A program made the translations under genes and the position numbers. Positions 1 through 5,535 of a DNA stretch of 8,950 nt are shown piece after piece. This DNA comes from an uncultured Porphyromonadaceae bacterium (GTDB lineage: Bacteria; Bacteroidota; Bacteroidia; Bacteroidales; Muribaculaceae): the NCBI GenBank assembly GCA_902475285.1, contig CABRZA010000100.1, positions 1 to 8,950 of the forward strand. The letters run 5' to 3'. The notes below the pieces were generated by a model. It was not told the DNA's origin, did no database searches, and saw only the letters and a program-made list of their open reading frames with translations. Within the stretch, counting starts at the first letter, position 1; every line of letters starts with the position of its first letter.

Positions 1-55
1 ACACTTTTTCACGCAATTTACCAAACTTTCAGCAAATTCAGCCAAAAAAATCGGA

Positions 56-87
56 TTTGCCAATGTGGCGGAAAAGTGGTAATTTTG
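56..87 (+). promoter_or_regulatory. Bacteroidota-type promoter for the nucleotidyltransferase-tgt pair
   Basis: TTTG at 56-59 and TAATTTTG at 80-87 are separated by 20 bp. This matches the Bacteroidota sigma-A form (TTTG, 17-23 bp, TAnnTTTG) with no mismatch. Transcription would begin a few bases after 87, giving a leader of roughly 45-50 nt before the ATG at 142. A second, overlapping arrangement is possible: TTTG at 84-87 lies 19 bp before TATATTTT at 107-114, which misses the consensus only at its last base. Bases 1-55 are A/T-rich and I see no gene in them. Confidence 0.55.
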
Positions 88-101
88 CGTTCTGATTCTT
101 G

Positions 102-137
102 TAAAGTATATTTTCCGATAAAAATAAAGTATATTTT
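102..137 (+). repeat. 13-bp direct repeat in the leader of the first gene
   Basis: TAAAGTATATTTT occurs exactly at 102-114 and again at 125-137, 23 bp start to start. Both copies lie between the promoter and the ATG at 142. Each contains TATATTTT, close to the TAnnTTTG element, so they may be tandem promoter elements, a repeated regulator site, or a chance A/T-rich duplication. Function is unknown. Confidence 0.5.
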
Positions 138-141
138 AGTG

Positions 142-1050
142 ATGAAACCTACGTTATTCGTTCTTGCCGCGGGCATGGGCAGCCGTTACGGCGGTCTGAA
201 ACAGCTCGACGGAGTGGGTCCTCAGGGGCAGACCATCATGGACTATTCCATCTTCGACGCCCTCCGCGCCGGCTTCGGCAAAGTGGTCTTTGTGATTCGC
301 CACGATTTCGACGCCGATTTTCGCGAGAAAATTCTGAGCAAATATGAAGGTCATATCCCCGTTGAGGTGGTATACCAGAGTGTCGATGCCCTTCCGGAAG
401 GGTTCACGGCGCCCGAGGGGCGCACCAAGCCCTGGGGCACGAACCATGCCATAATGATGGGAGCCAAGGCTATCGCCGAGCCTTTCGCCGTAATCAACGC
501 CGACGACTTCTACGGCCGCGACGCCTTCGAGGTGATGGCGCGCCAGCTCTCGACCCTTGGTGAGGCCGACAAGGGCAAATACTGCATGGTTGCCTTCCGC
601 CTGGGCAACACGATGACCGAAAACGGCTCGGTGAGCCGCGGCGTGTGCACCGTCGACGCCGCCCATCGCCTCACCGACGTTGTTGAGCATACCTCGATAG
701 CCTACGACGCTGACGGCGGTATAGTTGCCAACGATGCCGACGGCGCCACCAAGAAGCTTGAGGCCGACACACCCGTGTCGATGAACCTGTGGGGCTTCAC
801 TCCCGACTATTTCGAATACAGCGAGCGCGAGTTCGGCCGCTTCCTCACAAAATACGGCCAGCAGCCCAAGAGCGAGTTCTTCATCCCGTCGGTAGTCGAC
901 AAGCTGGTGAAGAACGGCGAGGCCAGCGTCGACGTCCTCACAACGACATCGCGCTGGTTCGGCGTGACCTATCCCGAAGACCGCCCGACGGTGGTTGCCA
1001 ATCTGGCACGCCTGCACGCCGAAGGCCAGTATCCCGACAAACTCTTCTGA
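142..1050 (+). CDS. NDP-sugar nucleotidyltransferase (NTP_transferase family)
   Basis: This predicted cytoplasmic enzyme of 302 residues should join a nucleoside triphosphate to a sugar 1-phosphate, giving an NDP-sugar and pyrophosphate. The N-terminal nucleotide-binding loop LAAGMGSRYGGLKQ lies at residues 8-21. WGTNHA at about 98-103 corresponds to the LGTAxA-type segment of the family, and NADD at 119-122 supplies the likely metal-binding aspartate. Length fits a single catalytic domain without the C-terminal left-handed beta helix found in GlmU-like proteins. The frame stays open upstream to a GTG at 76, but that codon precedes the TAATTTTG promoter element, so the ATG at 142 is the better start. 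No Shine-Dalgarno sequence is visible. The stop overlaps the tgt start (TGATG), suggesting one transcript and coupled translation. The sugar and nucleotide cannot be read from the sequence; a MurU-like or mannose-1-phosphate role are both possible. Confidence 0.85.
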   Translation: MKPTLFVLAAGMGSRYGGLKQLDGVGPQGQTIMDYSIFDALRAGFGKVVFVIRHDFDADFREKILSKYEGHIPVEVVYQSVDALPEGFTAPEGRTKPWGTNHAIMMGAKAIAEPFAVINADDFYGRDAFEVMARQLSTLGEADKGKYCMVAFRLGNTMTENGSVSRGVCTVDAAHRLTDVVEHTSIAYDADGGIVANDADGATKKLEADTPVSMNLWGFTPDYFEYSEREFGRFLTKYGQQPKSEFFIPSVVDKLVKNGEASVDVLTTTSRWFGVTYPEDRPTVVANLARLHAEGQYPDKLF

Positions 1051-2180
1051 TGAAATACACCCTCGAACATCAATGCGCGGGCAGCCGGGCGCGCGCCGGC
1101 GCCATCGACACCGACCACGGACGCATACTCACTCCCATCTTCATGCCCGTGGGGACGTGCGGCGCCGTAAAGGGCGTGCACATGCACGAACTCCGCGACG
1201 ACATACACGCGCAGATTATCCTGGGCAACACCTATCACCTCTACCTCCGCCCCGGCATGGACATAATCCGCCGGGCCGGAGGCCTTCACCGTTTCAACGG
1301 CTGGGACCGGCCCATCCTCACCGACAGCGGAGGCTTCCAGGTATTCTCGCTTGCCGACCGGCGCAAGCTCACCGAAGAGGGGGCACACTTCCGCAGCCAC
1401 ATCGACGGCAGCAAGCACCTCTTCACCCCCGAGAACGTTGTGGACATACAGCGCTGCATAGGCTCGGACATAATGATGGCTCTCGACGAGTGCGCGCCCG
1501 GCACGTCGGACCGCACCTACACGCGCCGCTCGCTCGACCTGACCAAGCGCTGGCTCGAGCGGGGCTGGAAGCACTACAAGGATACAGAGCCCCTCTACGG
1601 GCACTACCAGTCGTATTTCCCCATAGTCCAGGGCTGTACCTACGAGGACATGCGCCGCGAGGCCGCCGAGCATGCGGTGGGGCTCGATGCCGACGGTTAT
1701 GCCATAGGCGGTCTGGCCGTGGGCGAACCCGCCGAAGTGATGTACGACATGATAGAGGTTGTGAACGAAATCCTCCCCGCCGACCGTCCGCGCTACCTGA
1801 TGGGCGTGGGGACGCCCATCAACATCCTCGAGGCCATCGACCGCGGCGTCGACATGATGGACTGCGTGATGCCCACGCGCAACGGCCGCAACGGCATGCT
1901 CTTCACGCCCGAGGGCACCATGAACATGCGCAACGCCAAATGGGCCGACGATTTCAGCCCCCTTTGGGCCGACAGCCCGTCGCCCACGGGCCGCGAATAT
2001 ACCAAAGCCTATGTACGCCATCTCTTCATAGCCAACGAGTTGCTTGCCATGCAGATAGCGTCGATACACAATCTCGCCTTCTACCTCTGGCTCGTGGGCG
2101 AGGCTCGGCGCCACATCATCGAGGGCGACTTCGCCTCGTGGAAGGTCGACATGGTGCAGCGCCTGGGCCGACGTTTATGA
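1050..2180 (+). CDS. tgt: tRNA-guanine transglycosylase (queuine/preQ1 tRNA-ribosyltransferase)
   Basis: Tgt swaps guanine-34 in the anticodon of Asp, Asn, His and Tyr tRNAs for the queuosine precursor preQ1 (or queuine in salvage variants). The 376 residues match the bacterial length. Pocket and catalytic residues are present: DSGGFQVF from D92, D146 and C148 in ALDECAPG, GGLAVGEP at 220-227, MGVGTP, and the nucleophile D271 in DMMDCVMPTR. These correspond to Zymomonas D102, D156, C158, 229-235 and D280. The structural zinc site is not intact: the expected CxCxxC is S309-P-S311-P-T-G314, while the fourth ligand H340 is kept at the right distance. The protein otherwise looks fully constrained, so it is probably functional without zinc. 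The start ATG overlaps the upstream TGA; the resulting N-terminus (MKYTLEHQ) fits the family, whereas upstream in-frame sequence only shadows the first gene. Translation is probably coupled to the nucleotidyltransferase. Confidence 0.95.
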   Translation: MKYTLEHQCAGSRARAGAIDTDHGRILTPIFMPVGTCGAVKGVHMHELRDDIHAQIILGNTYHLYLRPGMDIIRRAGGLHRFNGWDRPILTDSGGFQVFSLADRRKLTEEGAHFRSHIDGSKHLFTPENVVDIQRCIGSDIMMALDECAPGTSDRTYTRRSLDLTKRWLERGWKHYKDTEPLYGHYQSYFPIVQGCTYEDMRREAAEHAVGLDADGYAIGGLAVGEPAEVMYDMIEVVNEILPADRPRYLMGVGTPINILEAIDRGVDMMDCVMPTRNGRNGMLFTPEGTMNMRNAKWADDFSPLWADSPSPTGREYTKAYVRHLFIANELLAMQIASIHNLAFYLWLVGEARRHIIEGDFASWKVDMVQRLGRRL

Positions 2181-2209
2181 TAAAAGCGGCACACGATTAA
2201 CACACTTTA

Positions 2210-2279
2210 ACGCCGCCGTTGTTATTTTTCGACACCGGCGGCGTCAAACATATCAAAAGGCCCAGCCCCCGACAGGGGG
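2210..2279 (+). other. Two hairpins in the tgt-peptidase gap
   Basis: The 141-bp gap holds two inverted repeats. The larger pairs ACGCCGCCG (2210-2218) with CGGCGGCGT (2236-2244), nine perfect base pairs around a 17-nt T-rich loop. The smaller is CCCCC-GACA-GGGGG at 2266-2279. Neither is followed by a T run, so neither is a standard rho-independent terminator. TATTTTTC at 2223-2230, inside the large loop, resembles the promoter element TAnnTTTG with one mismatch but has no convincing partner upstream. The gap may end the tgt transcript, start the peptidase transcript, or form a structured leader. Confidence 0.4.
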
Positions 2280-2321
2280 ACGGCACTTCATCACAAGCCA
2301 ACAACAACCAATAACAAAGAT

Positions 2322-5186
2322 ATGAAAAAATCATTTCTGCGCGTCATCGCAGCACTCCTGCTCCCGGCGGCCTTCGCCACGGCAGTGAGCGCGCAGCAGA
2401 TGCCGCCCGCCCCGGTCGACACGGCCGTGGTAACAGGCAAGCTCGACAACGGCCTTACCTATTTCATCCGTCACAACGAAATGCCCAAGGGGCAGGCCGA
2501 CTTCTACATTGCCCAGAACGTTGGTTCGATTCTCGAAGAAGACAACCAGCGCGGTCTGGCACACTTCCTGGAACACATGTGCTTCAACGGCACCAAGAAC
2601 TTCCCCGGCAAAGGCATAATCAACTGGCTCGAATCGGTCGGCGTGAAGTTCGGCCGCAACCTCAACGCCTACACCTCGATTGAGGAAACCGTATACAACA
2701 TATCGAACGTGCCGGTAGAGCGCACCTCGGTTCAGGACAGCTGTCTTCTCATCCTCCACGACTGGAGCTGCGACCTCACCCTCGACCCCGCCGAAATCGA
2801 CGCCGAGCGCGGTGTTATCCACGAAGAATGGCGCCAGGCCATGGTGGGCTCCATGCGCATCATGGAGAACCTACTCCCCAAGGTGTATCCCGACAACCGC
2901 TACGGCGAACGCCTCCCCATCGGCACTATGGAGGTGATCGACAACTTCCCCCATCAGGCTCTGGTGGACTACTACCACAAGTGGTACCGCCCCGACAACC
3001 AGGCCATCATCGTGGTGGGCGACATCGACCCGGCATATATCGAAGGTAAAATCAAGGAGATATTCTCGCCCGTCAAGATGCCCGAGAACGCCGCCGAGCG
3101 CCTCTATTTTGAAGTAGAGGAAACTCCCGGCACCATCTACGCCATAGGCTCGGACAAGGAGATGCAGATGCCCGTGGTGGACATGTACTTCAAGAGCAAC
3201 GACGTGCAGCTTCCCCGCCAGTACCGCAACAGCCAGGCGTACTTCCAGGTGAACTACATCACCTCCATGATAGAGGATATGCTCAACGCACGCCTCGACG
3301 AGCTGTCGCAGAAGCCCGAGTGCGAGTTCGCCCAGGCCGGCATATCGATAGGCGACTTCCTGGTGAGCAAGACCATGGGCGCCGTGGAGCTGCAGGTAGT
3401 GGCAAAGGATACCGACGTCGTACCGGCCTTCACGCAGGCCTACCGCGAGCTTCTCCGCGCCGTGAAGGGCGGCTTCACCGTGGGTGAATACGAGCGTACG
3501 CGCGCCGAGTTCCTCTCGCGCCTCGAAAGCCAGTACACCGGCCGCGCCGACCGCCAGAACGAATACTTCTCGCGTGCCTACGTCCGCCAGTTCGTCGACA
3601 ACATCCCCGCGTCGGGCATCGAGAACACTCTGCCCATCTACAAGCAGTTCGCCCAGCTCATCACCGTGGACATGCTCAACCAGTTCCTCCCCTCGGTAAT
3701 TTCAGAGGACAACCGCATCCTCCTTGCCATGCTCCCCGAGGCCGAAGGCTTCGTGATACCCACCGAGGAGATGTTCGTTGCCGCAGTCGAGGCCGTCGAT
3801 GCCGAAGAGCTCGAGCCCTACAAGGACCAGATGCGCGAAGATCCTCTCATCCCCGAGCTCCCCGCTCCCGGCAAGGTAATCAAGGTAGGCGACTACAAGC
3901 ACTGGGGCGCCAAGGAATACACGCTCTCGAACGGCGTCAAGGTGGTTGTCAAGCCCACCGACTTCAAGGCCGACCAGATAGTGTTCCAGGCCATAGCCCT
4001 TGGCAATGCCAACAGCACCCTCGACCAGAGCCAGGCCGCTTCCATCAAGTATGCCGACATGGCCCTGAGCGCCCTGAGCCTCTACAACTACACCAGCTCC
4101 GACATCAAGAAATACATGCAGGGCAAGCAGGCCCAGGTGGGTATCGGCAGCAGCGACTACACCCGTGAGGTTACGGGCCAGAGCACCGTGAAGGACCTCC
4201 CCACCCTTATGGAACTCATCTACGCCTACTTCACCGGCATCGGTCTTGACGAACAGGAATTCATCGCCACCCGCGACGCCATGGCCGGCGTGCTCGCCAA
4301 CCAGACCAGCACCCCCAACTTCGCCTTCTCGCGCGACCTCATGAAGAGCCTCTTCGCCGCGCCCTCCAAGCATGTAATCGAAGTTGAGGACGTGAAGAAC
4401 GCCGACCGTCAGGTAATCGTCGACATCACGCGCGCCATGCTTGCCAACGCCGCCGACTACACCTTCTTCTTCGTGGGCAACATCGACGAAGCCACCTTCA
4501 TCCCCCTGATGGAGCAGTATATCGCCACCCTTCCCGCCGATGCTGCCAACGCATCGAAGAGCTACACCGGCAACGCCGCCTTCGAGCCCCAGGGCGGCAC
4601 CAAGACCGACACCTACACCATGGCCATGGAGACACCCCAGACCTTCGTCTTCATCGGCATCATGGGCAAAGTGCCCTTCTCGACCAAGAATCAGCTCGTG
4701 GCATCGGCCGCCGGCCAGGTTCTGTCGAAGCGCCTCCTCAACAAGGTGCGCGAGGAAATGAACGCCGTATACTCCATCGGCGCCGTGGCACAGGTGGGCC
4801 GCACCAACGAGCTCAACGCCATGATCCAAACGGCCTTCCCCATGAAGCCCGAGCTTAAAGACCAGACCCTCAAAGCAATCCGCGAGATATGCGAGGCCAT
4901 GACGCAGGACGTAACGGCCGAAGAGCTCAAACCCGCCATCGAATACCTCACCAAAACCAACACCGAGGCTCAGAAAGAGAACGACGAGTGGGCCGGCTAC
5001 ATGGTTGCCGAGTGCATCAACGGCGTGGATACCTTCACCGGCCGTCAGGAGGTAATCAACAGCATCACTGTTGAAGACATCCAGAACTTCATGCGCGACA
5101 TGCTCGCCCAGGACAACTACCGCGTGGTAATCCTCGACCCCGAGGCCGGCAGCGCAGTAGAAGCCACCGAGACTCCCGCAGAATAA
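2322..5186 (+). CDS. Secreted M16 family zinc metallopeptidase (pitrilysin/PqqL-like)
   Basis: This 954-residue exported protease should degrade peptides in the periplasm. A signal peptide covers residues 1-24 (basic MKK start, hydrophobic core, AVSA then QQ); no lipobox cysteine is seen. The inverted zinc motif H81-F-L-E84-H85 has H81 and H85 as ligands and E84 as catalytic base. E162, 77 residues after H85, is the expected third ligand, matching pitrilysin spacing. A first M16 C-type segment follows near 211-390 (HQALVDYYHKWYRPDN, then VVGD). The second half starts near 530 and lacks HxxEH, so it is the usual inactive partner. It keeps the substrate-binding Arg/Tyr pair, R810 and Y817 in VREEMNAVYS. 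Length is normal for the two-half (about 100 kDa) M16 class. The ATG follows an A/C-rich leader with no Shine-Dalgarno sequence, typical of Bacteroidota. A strong terminator lies 22 bp after the stop. Physiological substrates are unknown. Confidence 0.92.
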   Translation: MKKSFLRVIAALLLPAAFATAVSAQQMPPAPVDTAVVTGKLDNGLTYFIRHNEMPKGQADFYIAQNVGSILEEDNQRGLAHFLEHMCFNGTKNFPGKGIINWLESVGVKFGRNLNAYTSIEETVYNISNVPVERTSVQDSCLLILHDWSCDLTLDPAEIDAERGVIHEEWRQAMVGSMRIMENLLPKVYPDNRYGERLPIGTMEVIDNFPHQALVDYYHKWYRPDNQAIIVVGDIDPAYIEGKIKEIFSPVKMPENAAERLYFEVEETPGTIYAIGSDKEMQMPVVDMYFKSNDVQLPRQYRNSQAYFQVNYITSMIEDMLNARLDELSQKPECEFAQAGISIGDFLVSKTMGAVELQVVAKDTDVVPAFTQAYRELLRAVKGGFTVGEYERTRAEFLSRLESQYTGRADRQNEYFSRAYVRQFVDNIPASGIENTLPIYKQFAQLITVDMLNQFLPSVISEDNRILLAMLPEAEGFVIPTEEMFVAAVEAVDAEELEPYKDQMREDPLIPELPAPGKVIKVGDYKHWGAKEYTLSNGVKVVVKPTDFKADQIVFQAIALGNANSTLDQSQAASIKYADMALSALSLYNYTSSDIKKYMQGKQAQVGIGSSDYTREVTGQSTVKDLPTLMELIYAYFTGIGLDEQEFIATRDAMAGVLANQTSTPNFAFSRDLMKSLFAAPSKHVIEVEDVKNADRQVIVDITRAMLANAADYTFFFVGNIDEATFIPLMEQYIATLPADAANASKSYTGNAAFEPQGGTKTDTYTMAMETPQTFVFIGIMGKVPFSTKNQLVASAAGQVLSKRLLNKVREEMNAVYSIGAVAQVGRTNELNAMIQTAFPMKPELKDQTLKAIREICEAMTQDVTAEELKPAIEYLTKTNTEAQKENDEWAGYMVAECINGVDTFTGRQEVINSITVEDIQNFMRDMLAQDNYRVVILDPEAGSAVEATETPAE

Positions 5187-5207
5187 TCCCCTACTCTATC
5201 CATACCG

Positions 5208-5238
5208 ACTCCCGGGCCGCGCAGCCCGGGAGTTTTTT
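5208..5238 (+). terminator. Rho-independent terminator after the M16 peptidase
   Basis: ACTCCCGGGC (5208-5217) pairs perfectly with GCCCGGGAGT (5224-5233) around a 6-nt loop, and the stem runs directly into six Ts (5233-5238). There is no T run on the opposite strand, so it acts on rightward transcripts only. It starts 22 bp after the peptidase stop. Confidence 0.93.
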
Positions 5239-5257
5239 CATGCTGCCACGGACACGG

Positions 5258-5287
5258 TTGCCGCGCAGGATTTTTTGAGCAACTTTG
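5258..5287 (+). promoter_or_regulatory. Candidate Bacteroidota promoter ahead of the small broken frame
   Basis: CAACTTTG at 5280-5287 matches TAnnTTTG except for the first base and sits in the AACTTTGCA context common in Bacteroidales promoters. TTG at 5258-5260 lies 19 bp upstream and can serve as the distal element. It lies just downstream of the peptidase terminator and about 40 bp before the ATG at 5329, so it would restart rightward transcription toward the 3' end of feoB. Confidence 0.4.
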
Positions 5288-5328
5288 CAGGCCGATATAT
5301 CAGAACAAGCCACTACCATCACCCGCAG

Positions 5329-5535
5329 ATGAGAGCAGCAGAATTCGAAACGCCAATCAGAAAGCTCAACCTTCCGCCGGGCCTGTAGATTGTCGACGCC
5401 GATACGGCTGAGAATATGGCACAGAAGGCGTGGCGCAACGACTCAACAGGTGCCGGTGCAGTCGCCGCACAATCGTCGGCGAAATGCACCGTCGGGGTCG
5501 CCGCATTCCTCAAAGAAGTTCTAAACGAACAGTAG
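5329..5535 (+). pseudogene. Small interrupted reading frame (68 codons with in-frame TAG)
   Basis: From the ATG at 5329 the frame reads MRAAEFETPIRKLNLPPGL, meets TAG at 5386-5388 (codon 20), then continues open to TAG at 5533-5535. Codons on both sides of the stop resemble those of neighbouring genes, many ending in G or C, and a promoter-like sequence precedes the ATG. The last 15 bp overlap the antisense end of feoB. I do not recognise the product; there is no membrane segment or cysteine motif. An internal ATG at 5416 could give a 39-residue peptide (starting MAQKAW). It may be a decayed small gene, a sequencing or strain-specific nonsense change, or chance openness in G+C-rich DNA. A leftward frame over the same stretch (5513-5319, 64 codons) starts just after the feoB stop but shows no recognisable features. 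Confidence 0.35.

Noticed and set aside
76..141. GTG-initiated N-terminal extension of the nucleotidyltransferase
   Set aside because: The GTG precedes the TAATTTTG promoter element, so it would not be in the mRNA. The A/T-rich extension does not resemble the family, whose nucleotide-binding strand begins right after the ATG at 142.
154..1017. Long leftward open frame (287 codons) antisense to the nucleotidyltransferase
   Set aside because: Strong G/C third-position bias on the sense strand depletes antisense stops. The predicted product is His/Gly/Val-rich with no recognisable motif.
969..2114. Leftward 381-codon open frame antisense to tgt
   Set aside because: Same cause. tgt carries family motifs throughout, while the antisense product shows none.
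3702..4829. Leftward 375-codon open frame antisense to the M16 peptidase
   Set aside because: Composition artefact of G+C-rich coding DNA (His/Gly/Val/Leu-rich, no domain). The sense frame has signal peptide, zinc motif and Arg/Tyr pair.
5208..5238. Possible bidirectional terminator also serving feoB
   Set aside because: Read leftward the hairpin is preceded, not followed, by the homopolymer run, so it lacks a T tract for leftward transcripts.
5386..5388. In-frame TAG considered as a recoded (pyrrolysine-like) codon
   Set aside because: Nothing in the window suggests TAG recoding: feoB itself ends in TAG, and pyrrolysine is not expected in Bacteroidota. A nonsense change or chance is simpler.
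5319..5513. Leftward 64-codon frame just after the feoB stop, considered as a FeoB-associated small Cys-rich membrane protein
   Set aside because: It has no transmembrane segment and no Cys cluster of the kind those proteins carry.
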